Positions 7,123 through 14,101 of a stretch of DNA of 14,101 nt are shown here, piece after piece. Source of the stretch: Nitrospirales bacterium (GTDB lineage: Bacteria; Nitrospirota; Nitrospiria; Nitrospirales; UBA8639); NCBI GenBank assembly GCA_029261305.1, contig JAJDBO010000202.1:1-14101 (forward strand). Direction: 5' to 3'. The position numbers and the translations under genes were made by a program. How positions within the stretch are numbered: the stretch's first letter is position 1; each line of letters opens with the position of its first letter. Under the pieces are notes generated by a model. That model was not told where the DNA came from, searched no databases, and was given only the letters and a program-made list of their open reading frames with translations.

Positions 7123-8502
7123 AACACGGATGCCAAAAGTGCCGGCATGGCTCGTGAAGAAACTATGTCCAACAAGCCCTCGATAATTGATGAACGGCTG
7201 AATCCCGTTCAACAATACCACTGAGAGCCCTGCATTGAACTCGAAGAAATTACGATCAGGCGATTCAGTCTTATACGTAAACCGCTGCGCTCGGGAATCA
7301 CCAACAAAACTCACCTCGACAGTGCGTTGATCATTTTCAGCCTCGTACATCCAGTCAACGCTCGTACTGGGAATCACATCACCAACACTCGTTGGAATGG
7401 ACATGAATGCCTGTGCACCCACTCGAGTCTGAAGAGAGGTTTGGCTATCATCGTGGAACGTCAATTCAAGACCTGTAGGTCCTGATTCACTGTACGTATC
7501 GTAGTTGACATGAAAGAATTCGATACCTACGCGAGGACTAATGATACCCTGACCTAAGACAGGAATTTTGTAGCCCGCGAGGATACTTCCTTGAAATTGG
7601 TCAGCACTATAGTCAGAGTTTTGTGATCCCGCCACGGATGGAAAATTTACCGAACCGTTGGTATTAAGCTCGGTGAAAGTAGCTTGGCGTTGGCGTTCAA
7701 ACTGTTTATTGGTGTAACCTAAAGTGCCTTGTACGTAAAAAGGTTTGGCAAAATGAAGAGCGGCAAATGCAAAGGAACCATAAGAGCTGTTTTCAAATGA
7801 ACCTCCACTCTCAAAGTCCCCATCCTGGTGGGAATAATCAAACGCAAGACCAAGAATGAGAGCCTGGACTATGTGGGTAGCAAGCAAGTGCTGAGGCACT
7901 CGATAATCCCCACCGGCAGTGATACGCCAAGTGTCAGAATCATATCCACCTTCAAATGTCGTCACGTCACGGTCAAGGCTCTCATTTTGCCCAGAAATAA
8001 AGAGACCCAGACCAGATGGATATTGAATAGATGCATCGGCACTAGCACCCGCCGTAAGGAGTGTAACTTTACCATCGGACCCAGGTTTCCGCTCGGAGGG
8101 GGATTTTTTGGAACCTTCTTGCAATCGAAGTTGTACTATTCTCGGCGCGGTAGTGGGCGTGGCCGTACCACCATTGGTGGAAGCTGAAGAAGGGGATCCT
8201 CCAGAGGGGTTAGACCGATTGCAAATATTAAGTAACTCTCCACTAAGAAAACTCTTGTTGTCAAGGTCATTATCCAAAAGCACCCGGCACGGAAAGGCAG
8301 AAAATGCAAGCTGAGCGTCCACGGCTTCATCAAGTGATTGAGAAAGGCTCGTGTTTGGAAATAAAAAGACTCCCATAGCTAGGCTCATCAGCAGGTACCG
8401 GGCTTTATAACACCAAACGCTTACCCAACAACCAGACTTGAATGTTGAAATTGGATAGGTCTTCTTAGCTCCACAGGTCAAACCACACATTTTTTTATTC
8501 AC
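7105..8502 (-). CDS. Autotransporter-type outer-membrane beta-barrel protein lacking a passenger
   Basis: Protein of 465 residues. An unusually long basic N-region (about 34 residues) precedes a hydrophobic signal (YLLMSLAMGVFLF, about 36-48). The mature N-terminus is short, with two Cys (72 and 94) that could pair, then a Ser/Gly/Thr/Pro linker (about 97-118). From about 144 to the end it is a chain of alternating, aromatic-rich beta strands typical of autotransporter barrels (about 12 strands expected), with DTWRITAGGDY, GLAFDYSHQDGDF, YVQGTLGYTNKQF, ISPRVGIEFFHVNYD and final strand GTFGIRVPLASL. There is no large passenger domain, unlike classical autotransporters. GTG 8500-8502 is the start: TAGGAG lies 6 bases upstream, while ATG 8488-8490 would be too far. 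It follows the S8/VWA gene by 92 bases without a clear terminator, so it is probably co-transcribed. Partner or channel role unknown. Confidence 0.85.
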   Translation of the reverse strand: MNKKMCGLTCGAKKTYPISTFKSGCWVSVWCYKARYLLMSLAMGVFLFPNTSLSQSLDEAVDAQLAFSAFPCRVLLDNDLDNKSFLSGELLNICNRSNPSGGSPSSASTNGGTATPTTAPRIVQLRLQEGSKKSPSERKPGSDGKVTLLTAGASADASIQYPSGLGLFISGQNESLDRDVTTFEGGYDSDTWRITAGGDYRVPQHLLATHIVQALILGLAFDYSHQDGDFESGGSFENSSYGSFAFAALHFAKPFYVQGTLGYTNKQFERQRQATFTELNTNGSVNFPSVAGSQNSDYSADQFQGSILAGYKIPVLGQGIISPRVGIEFFHVNYDTYSESGPTGLELTFHDDSQTSLQTRVGAQAFMSIPTSVGDVIPSTSVDWMYEAENDQRTVEVSFVGDSRAQRFTYKTESPDRNFFEFNAGLSVVLLNGIQPFINYRGLVGHSFFTSHAGTFGIRVPLASL

Positions 8503-8517
8503 TTCTCACTCCTAGGT

Positions 8518-8547
8518 TCAAATTTTCCCATAATCCGAAAAAGACAT
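8518..8547 (-). other. Nine-codon mini-ORF between S8 and barrel genes
   Basis: ATG at 8545-8547 opens a 9-residue frame (MSFSDYGKI) closed by TGA at 8518-8520. AGAGGA sits at ideal distance upstream, and the stop lies 15 bases before the GTG of the barrel gene. It may act as a leader peptide or a translational relay, or it may be chance. Confidence 0.2.
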
Positions 8548-8594
8548 TATTGATTCCTCTTTACCTTTTCTGACGCGGTCGAAACCAAACCGTA

Positions 8595-11500
8595 TTAACA
8601 ACAGCCCAACACGCCTTCAAGGAACCAAAGCAAAATGCTTGGGAGTCCCAGACTCCTTAGCCAATCACATAGGAAATCTTTTTTCATAGAAGCAGGACCT
8701 TGATAAATTTCTTCGCCCAGCAATTTTATCGAAATGTGAGCGTTAGGATCGCCAACAAGCGTCAACCTGTACTTGCCGAATTGATCTCCTTTAACGTTGC
8801 TAAGTTTGATGCCGGTTCCGTCAACAGAAATGGCACGCTCCTGGCCTGGACCAATAAAACGGCCGTTGGTCGTGAAAGGCCGGAAGGTGATCGTTCTCAC
8901 GTTGTTATCCTTCACCGTATTACTGACTGCTGATTTATCCAGGTCTATATCACCAAAGCGCGTGTAGACGCTTTGAGCCGCTAGCCGTTGGATCTTGCCA
9001 AACTCCGGATCCTCCGCAATTACCTGATAAAGAACTTGGTAAACCCCTGACACATCCCCAGGTGTGTAAGCCGCACTGTATTGGCCATCACCTTGATGAG
9101 ACAGAATGAGCTCTTGTTGGGCAGGATGAAGCTGAGCCAGAAATTCAGGATCATTCTTTATCAGGTGAAGATACTTTTGGTACCCAGGAGATCCCGCATC
9201 CGGCGCATTCGACGGATCGACCCGTTGCGGATTGTTGGCCAGCAAATCACCCAAGTCATCACCAGGCTTCAGAATCCAGGCCTTCACGTTGGCATTGGTC
9301 ACCGCCTGGCCGCGCCAACTTAGCCTGACAGTTGGGGTAAATGACTCGTTCACACGGGGAAGCGCAGGGTTAACCTCCCACTCCATGTCCAGTCGATGAT
9401 CATCGGCATAGGGCACAACACGATAACTGAGATCGCCCCCATGATTAACTGGTTCAGCTATGTGTATCGTATAGCGACCTTCCGGAGAAATGGTGTCGGT
9501 TACATCCTCTCGGTTATCAACAAAATTGGTTTTTAGTAAGACCGAGTTGGTTTGGTTCCCCACAAAAACAGGTTGAAAGAATGGTGTAATGTCGACGCCA
9601 TCTTTCATGATCCTGACATCCGCTAAAATAGCATCCCATTCTGAAGTCCCGAACTTTTGAGAAAAGGATAGGTTGATAAGTAACTGACTGACATATTTAT
9701 TCAAATCAAACGGTGGTAATTTCACTGGATTGGAGAGTTCTTCCCTGTAAGAGGTCACCATTTGCGGGCTGTTACCGTAAAGTGCTGGAGCAATGGCAAA
9801 AGCAAACGCATCATCAATAGTACCCATGCCCACGTTTAAACCGGTAACGGGATCGATAAAATCAAAATTTGTCCCCTCCGACGTAATGATGGTGGAACCT
9901 CGATTTTCCTTCGCCAATTCCTGCAAGGTTGAAAGATAAAGACTCCCCGGTTGGAGGATGCCAACGGTGATAATTTTGACCGTTCCAGATGGAGCTGGGT
10001 CCGGGAAAGAGGGACACCCTGCACGAATCGAGGTATTGTCCGAAAAACCACAGCCATTTCCATTTACAAGTGGGTTCTGGTTTTGTTCTCCATCAGTGAA
10101 TAGTACAACCACTCGGGTCCTCGCGGCATTCGTAACCTTATTATCTATTGCATCTTGTAGTCCCGATCCCATAGCTGTCCAGCCGCTAGGGGATTGCATC
10201 GGTAGTATGTTGTTGACATTCGATGCCAGAAAGTCATCGACGAGAACTAGACCAGGGGAAGAGATCGTGTTAGATACCTGCTCCAATTCTTCCGGCAAAA
10301 CAGTGGTAGCAAATAGCGTCAAACCCACGTTGCTGCCTGGCGGGGCTGTGGTCTCGATAATCTGACTAAAAACATTAACCGCATCAGTTAACGCACCCCA
10401 ACGGGTAATCATTCCATTCGACTGACCCATGCTGCCTGAGCGGTCCAGTACAAAAACGATGTCATACGGTTCTTCAACAGCACTCAAGCAATTTAAGAGG
10501 GGTGGCGAGCCAAAAGAATTGTTCCGAAGTCTCGTTTCGACGGCATCTGCATCCCAAGGCTCTCCGCTCCATTCCTGCTGGACAGCACCGCGAATAGCCG
10601 CACAACCCGACACGAGTGGAGCAGCCCAACTCGTGCCGTAGTTGATTGGGGCAGTATTAAGAGGATTAGGATCAGGGACACCCCAGCCTGGGGCGTAGAG
10701 TTCCCCATCCGCACTGCAATAACAGGAAAATGGGTCTGCCAAATTGTTGCAAACTGGATTTGCACTAGATGAAGGTCGCCAACCTCGGGCGCCACTCGTG
10801 TCAGAGCCCCCCACATCGAGGATCCCGTTACTTGCAGAAGAACCGCAGGAACAAGTTATCGACTCATCATTATAAGATGCTGGGTAGACGGGAAAATTTA
10901 ATTCACACACATGGTTCCCCGCTGCTGCAACAAGAAGCATATTTGCACATAGTGCTTGACAAACGGATGTCTCTAGGGCTGGAGTATTAGAGGCGGCTAT
11001 ACTGACATTGAGAATATGGATGATTTGACTTGCGGCCATCGCATTTGCTTGTCTTGCACAATCAATGGAAACATTCAGTTGCCACTGACCATTGTCTACA
11101 AAAAATGGATAGAGTTGAGTGTTCCACGCTACACCTCCATCGACCCCTTGGATACTATTACCGTTGTCACTTTGTCCAGCAATAAGGGCTGCAACCTTCG
11201 AGCCATGTGCATTGGTAGCACCCCCTGACGCAAAAACACCATTACAGATTGCCGGCATGGGAGGTGCTGGCCCGCATTTCCCATTTAGGTCTTGATGATT
11301 GCAATGGACTCCGTTGTCCAGAACTGCAACCCCAATCGTATTATCTCCATACAACGGGGTTTGCCCATACAATGAGCTATTTTCATCTGTTACAGCAGCT
11401 CCAGCTCGCAGGTCCTTGACGCCAATATCATTTAGATACCATTCATGTGAAGACGCTAGGCTTCCTTTGAAATTTGGCGAGGCATACTTGATTTCACTGA

Positions 11501-13301
11501 AGTCTTGAAACAAGGAGATAATTTGGTTCACCCCCTGCAGGGTTCCATTCCCCTGAAACTCAACCAAGTAGGCATCAATGGAAGGGATGTAGCCCTCAAT
11601 ACTTATAGCCTTGGGGTCCACCTCCAGATTTTTGCCAACCTCTGCGACAATGGTCTGTACTCGTCTAGGTGACACACTCGCAAACGTCCCAACGATAACC
11701 TCATTCGCGTATAATTTGTCCCGTCCATCTTCACTGATGACCAACATGTCCGAATTTGAAGCCCGGTAGCCAAGCGGAATTCTAGTTATAGGGAAACCAA
11801 CGATGTCTGAAAGAACAATTTTTCCAAAATAATCTATACGAAGTCGGAAATAGTTTTCTGTCTCTTCCTTGTTCCCGAGCTGGAGCGCACCGGAATAGAA
11901 TCCATCTCCAGCTTTGGCGTCCGGTTTTTCCCCATCGTCGCGTAATTCAGTTTCCTGTGAAATTAACTCTCCGTCGTTTGTCACTTTCTCTAGGAACACT
12001 ACTTGCGGCGGGTTCGACAAGCCCACAATGGTGGTCCCGAATGCTACCCGAGTCAGCTCGGAACTCGGCGGAATCGCCGATGGAGAAATTATCGGTTTAC
12101 TCAATATCAGGGGATCGGGTGTTCGCGATTCCACAACCTCAACCATCAATTCTGTACTGAATATTTCTCGTGCTGAGACGGTGTCCCTACCTGTGACCGA
12201 TGCCGTGGTGGTAATGGTATAAATACCAGGAATTATCCCGGTGACGGCAGGAGATGCTGAAAACATTTGCGATTCCTTAATGATGCGACCCTCCGGCGGG
12301 AACCTGCTATTGATTCCTATCCCGGACGGATTTGGTTTCACGACGTGCTCTAACTTTACAATATGCTGATCCCCCTCAACATCTCGAACATTCATATTAA
12401 ACGTCAGGAACTTTACTGACCCTGCTTCTATCCTCAATGAGTCCGGACGTTGTGCCATGGTGAGTGCACGCTTTCCCACTGCAGCCACTCGCACTTGATC
12501 CCATAGGTTCGTCTCGGCCACTTGAGCCCGCAGCACTCCCTCCCCTTGGGATAGACCACTTACAAATGCCGTGGCAATACCCCCATTGCTAGTAACTCCT
12601 TTTCCCTCGATGGTTCCACCAAGTCCGTTCACCTGAAATCGCACTTTCGCGTTTTGAACTGGCAATGCTAACCCAGTGACCGTGGCTTTGGCCCGCAAGG
12701 GTTCTCCATCGATTTCGACCGCATTCAAAACAGGGTTCAAAACAATTGTGTCAGCAGGTGCATCGATGCGTACCGCGATGCGCTCTCCAGAATTCGTTTT
12801 GAGGCGAACCTTCAATTTGTTGATGCCTTTTCTTAACTCCACCGGCACATCGAGAACGTCGATGCGCTGGTTAAATTCTTCCCGCGTTACGACAACTTCT
12901 CCATTTAATTTGACCTTGGCGGCCTCTACCCGCTCATTCAACGGCGCATCCGTTCGGGCACCGTTTGTGAGTCTCAAGGTGGCATACCCAGCTTCGGGCA
13001 CGTTGAAAGAAAAGTCATGCCCCTTGGAGGAGTCTTCCCCTTTCTCGATTATTTTTGTTTCTAATACTTGAGCTAAGGGCAGCACTCCTGCTGCGGAATG
13101 GCCTAAAGAAACAAAGGAGGAAATTGTTAGCATTACAACCACATACCCAGCGATAAACAGCTTTCCTAAAGCGTCGGGTCTGGATCTCCAAGAAAATTCT
13201 TTGGGATCGGCCAACAGATCCGGCTTGCAACCAAATTTATTTTCCCCTTCTCCGTTTGCTCGCATAATTTTACAAAGTTGGATGAAAAAGTTGGTAACCA
13301 T
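8595..13301 (-). CDS. Exported S8 (subtilisin-like) peptidase with VWA domain, 1568 residues
   Basis: A giant exported protease. A 46-residue N-region leads to a hydrophobic signal (47-66) with a possible cleavage site near 70. Residues 75-530 look like several Ig-like beta domains, including a DDGxxPDAxxGDGxYSG segment near 455-480. Residues 534-611 resemble an I9-type propeptide. The S8 domain has an intact triad: Asp662 (VLDNGV), His699 (AHGSKVA) and Ser891 (GTSWAAP), and is rich in Cys, as expected for disulfides formed outside the cytoplasm. A VWA domain follows with a complete MIDAS: D953-x-S-x-S957, Thr1042 (GWTAM), Asp1070 (LFTDGE). More Ig-like regions continue to the end, which is a hydrophobic tail closing in Cys-Cys. 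ATG 13301 has GAGGTGGG just upstream. It lacks a translocator barrel of its own; the barrel gene lies directly downstream. Substrate unknown. Expression is probably controlled by the operator at 13499-13539. Confidence 0.92.
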   Translation of the reverse strand: MVTNFFIQLCKIMRANGEGENKFGCKPDLLADPKEFSWRSRPDALGKLFIAGYVVVMLTISSFVSLGHSAAGVLPLAQVLETKIIEKGEDSSKGHDFSFNVPEAGYATLRLTNGARTDAPLNERVEAAKVKLNGEVVVTREEFNQRIDVLDVPVELRKGINKLKVRLKTNSGERIAVRIDAPADTIVLNPVLNAVEIDGEPLRAKATVTGLALPVQNAKVRFQVNGLGGTIEGKGVTSNGGIATAFVSGLSQGEGVLRAQVAETNLWDQVRVAAVGKRALTMAQRPDSLRIEAGSVKFLTFNMNVRDVEGDQHIVKLEHVVKPNPSGIGINSRFPPEGRIIKESQMFSASPAVTGIIPGIYTITTTASVTGRDTVSAREIFSTELMVEVVESRTPDPLILSKPIISPSAIPPSSELTRVAFGTTIVGLSNPPQVVFLEKVTNDGELISQETELRDDGEKPDAKAGDGFYSGALQLGNKEETENYFRLRIDYFGKIVLSDIVGFPITRIPLGYRASNSDMLVISEDGRDKLYANEVIVGTFASVSPRRVQTIVAEVGKNLEVDPKAISIEGYIPSIDAYLVEFQGNGTLQGVNQIISLFQDFSEIKYASPNFKGSLASSHEWYLNDIGVKDLRAGAAVTDENSSLYGQTPLYGDNTIGVAVLDNGVHCNHQDLNGKCGPAPPMPAICNGVFASGGATNAHGSKVAALIAGQSDNGNSIQGVDGGVAWNTQLYPFFVDNGQWQLNVSIDCARQANAMAASQIIHILNVSIAASNTPALETSVCQALCANMLLVAAAGNHVCELNFPVYPASYNDESITCSCGSSASNGILDVGGSDTSGARGWRPSSSANPVCNNLADPFSCYCSADGELYAPGWGVPDPNPLNTAPINYGTSWAAPLVSGCAAIRGAVQQEWSGEPWDADAVETRLRNNSFGSPPLLNCLSAVEEPYDIVFVLDRSGSMGQSNGMITRWGALTDAVNVFSQIIETTAPPGSNVGLTLFATTVLPEELEQVSNTISSPGLVLVDDFLASNVNNILPMQSPSGWTAMGSGLQDAIDNKVTNAARTRVVVLFTDGEQNQNPLVNGNGCGFSDNTSIRAGCPSFPDPAPSGTVKIITVGILQPGSLYLSTLQELAKENRGSTIITSEGTNFDFIDPVTGLNVGMGTIDDAFAFAIAPALYGNSPQMVTSYREELSNPVKLPPFDLNKYVSQLLINLSFSQKFGTSEWDAILADVRIMKDGVDITPFFQPVFVGNQTNSVLLKTNFVDNREDVTDTISPEGRYTIHIAEPVNHGGDLSYRVVPYADDHRLDMEWEVNPALPRVNESFTPTVRLSWRGQAVTNANVKAWILKPGDDLGDLLANNPQRVDPSNAPDAGSPGYQKYLHLIKNDPEFLAQLHPAQQELILSHQGDGQYSAAYTPGDVSGVYQVLYQVIAEDPEFGKIQRLAAQSVYTRFGDIDLDKSAVSNTVKDNNVRTITFRPFTTNGRFIGPGQERAISVDGTGIKLSNVKGDQFGKYRLTLVGDPNAHISIKLLGEEIYQGPASMKKDFLCDWLRSLGLPSILLWFLEGVLGCC

Positions 13302-13396
13302 GGTCCCACCTCTTCAGCTTGATCATTTAGGGAGCGGAGTGTCTAAATAAAAAAATGCAAGTTAGCTGCCAGAAGGACGCTGCTAGAGCATAAGGT

Positions 13397-13426
13397 GGGA
13401 AAGGCGTGTTCTCGAACACCTTTCCC
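13397..13426 (-). other. Strong stem-loop in the S8 mRNA leader
   Basis: GGGAAAGG pairs perfectly with CCTTTCCC (8 bp), continued after a two-base bulge by TGTT/AACA with a four-base loop. On the S8 coding strand it is followed by ACCTTATGC, with no T-run, so it does not act as an intrinsic terminator for that gene; on the plus strand it is followed by TTTGATTTAATT, only a weak T-rich tail. It is placed about 95 bases upstream of the S8 start and may affect mRNA stability or translation. Confidence 0.5.
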
Positions 13427-13498
13427 TTTGATTTAATTGCGTTTTAAAATGCGGAAATACCTTGGGAAATAAAGTTGGGGTAAGCCATAGAATGCGAG

Positions 13499-13518
13499 TT
13501 GTATCTGATCGGATACAA
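13499..13518. promoter_or_regulatory. Palindromic operator, right copy, site A
   Basis: TTGTATCTGATCGGATACAA is a 20-base palindrome with one mismatched pair. It shares GTATCTGNTCNGATAC with the site at 1665-1682. It is the more perfect of the two sites upstream of the S8 gene. Confidence 0.72.
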
Positions 13519-13521
13519 TGC

Positions 13522-13539
13522 TGTATCTAACCAAATACA
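13522..13539. promoter_or_regulatory. Palindromic operator, right copy, site B
   Basis: TGTATC-TAACCA-AATACA, one mismatch in the half-sites. Its centre is 22 bases from the centre of site A, about two helical turns, which places two dimers on the same DNA face. The junction GATACA-ATGC-TGTATC reproduces the N4 junction seen at 1655-1670. It abuts the TATAAT box at 13541, so a bound repressor would cover the transcription start. Confidence 0.65.
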
Positions 13540-13540
13540 G

Positions 13541-13546
13541 ATTATA
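13541..13546 (-). promoter_or_regulatory. Putative -10 box of the S8/barrel operon
   Basis: The minus strand reads TATAAT here, a perfect -10 hexamer, with transcription predicted to begin inside operator site B. No good -35 hexamer is seen at 16-18 bases (the region reads CTCTTTGTC), so the promoter may be weak or need an activator. Confidence 0.4.
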
Positions 13547-13944
13547 CTGCGCCCCATTAAGACAAAGAGCTTGGGGACCACAGTGTGACTAATCTATCTC
13601 GGCGAAATTACCCATAACAAGATGGAATTGGGATGCGAGAAAAGAAGCCACGATCACCAAACGTTTCAAACGGATAGTAGTGGCGAAGTTGTGTCGTGAG
13701 CCTCATGTTCATCAAGCGCCATATTAGCAATCGGGGGAACAATCCCTAACCCATGCCAGCTCAGTCGTTGAAGTCCATCACCAGAACCAACGAAAAACCC
13801 GACGGCACCAGGAGAATGCCCGGCTCCAACACCCATTTCGGTTTATAATCCCTCTCTGTGCATTCTTCCAAAACACAAACACGGCTGTACCATGGGCATG
13901 TAGAGTGAGGGGCCCGGAGCACTGGGTGGCCTGAGATCTAAGGC

Positions 13945-14101
13945 CTAATAGGTCACCGTGAGAAGGGGTCGAACGGTGACGGTACCATATTCCGACGACC
14001 GCACCTGCGCCTGATTCCCTCCACTCGGCTGCAAGATCCACCCATGATTGGCAGAGGGATCACTCGCCCACGCTTGCACACTGGTGGTCACATCAATGGT
14101 C
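13945..14101 (-). CDS. DNRLRE-domain protein, C-terminal 51 residues (partial)
   Basis: An open frame enters from the right edge on the minus strand and stops at TAG 13945-13947. Its 51 residues (including DVTTSVQAWASDPSANHGW, then SSEYGTVTVRPLLTVTY) match the end of DNRLRE/CBM96-type domains: D-V-T-x-x-VQAW, N-x-GW-x-L-x-P, and SxEYGT...RPxLTVTY. These beta-sandwich modules occur at the ends of exported, often carbohydrate-binding or cell-wall-associated bacterial proteins, where a copy often closes the protein as here. The upstream domains and start lie outside the window. The frame differs from a longer, meaningless frame on the same strand at 13778-14041. The operator and the S8 gene lie downstream of it, so its membership in the cluster is unclear. 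Confidence 0.8.
   Translation of the reverse strand, partial: TIDVTTSVQAWASDPSANHGWILQPSGGNQAQVRSSEYGTVTVRPLLTVTY

Larger units (their letters stand above)
13302..13944. other. Gene-free region: leader, operator and promoter of the S8/barrel operon
   Basis: About 640 bases with no convincing gene. From right to left on the minus strand it holds 400 bases after the stop of the DNRLRE gene (no clear terminator; a GGCCT/AGGCC repeat near 13929-13945 has no T-run), then a TATAAT box, a double operator, and a leader of about 230 bases containing a strong hairpin. A 56-codon frame at 13666-13836 on the minus strand has no good ribosome binding site or known domain. Confidence 0.55.

Noticed and set aside
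13666..13836. A 56-codon minus-strand ORF starting MGVGAGHSPG
   Set aside because: No ribosome binding site at proper distance, no recognisable domain, and position inside an intergenic region; too weak to call a gene.
13778..14041. An 87-residue minus-strand frame
   Set aside because: It is out of frame with the DNRLRE C-terminus, which matches a known family, and its own sequence shows no domain.

Overview
The window appears to come from a diderm (Gram-negative) bacterium. It encodes an outer-membrane beta-barrel protein, a large exported protease and a putative lipoprotein. Moderate GC and the mix of environmental-type families (DUF3303, nSTAND1/WD40, DHVCCW-type alpha/beta hydrolase, DNRLRE) would fit Nitrospirota or a similar environmental lineage, but no marker here settles the taxonomy.

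Layout. Left flank (1-1407), ordinary chromosomal genes: a truncated fumarylacetoacetate-hydrolase-family gene and peptide deformylase (def) on the minus strand, probably one operon, and a small DUF3303 gene on the plus strand. At 1408-2029 there is a gene-free region with a tandem palindromic operator (1655-1682), a plausible promoter (1694-1722) and a long, hairpin-bearing leader. A plus-strand pair follows: a giant TIR-nSTAND1-TM-WD40 protein (2030-6274) and a translationally coupled putative lipoprotein alpha/beta hydrolase (6267-7088). Converging on it from the minus strand are a 1568-residue S8 peptidase/VWA protein (8595-13301) and, downstream of it, an autotransporter-type barrel protein with almost no passenger (7105-8502). 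The S8 gene has its own long leader, with a strong hairpin at 13397-13426 and a second tandem operator at 13499-13539 next to a TATAAT box. The right edge (13945-14101) holds the C-terminus of a DNRLRE-domain protein, which is missed by a simple length-filtered ORF scan.

How it may work together. The central observation is that the two convergent transcription units, 2030-7088 and 7105-13301, carry the same operator at their outer ends: half-site TGTATC/GATACA, 6-bp spacer, with the inner motif GATACA-N4-TGTATC present at both. A single unseen regulator (TetR-like by operator shape, an inference) therefore probably controls all four genes as one regulon. The products sit in layers: an inner-membrane TIR NADase-type STAND sensor whose 16 WD repeats are predicted to face the periplasm, a periplasmic or lipid-anchored hydrolase, an outer-membrane barrel, and an exported disulfide-rich VWA protease. 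I propose a candidate envelope-facing conflict or self-recognition system in which a TIR effector is tied to exported envelope proteins. Domain calls and operators are read from sequence; the joint function is hypothesis.
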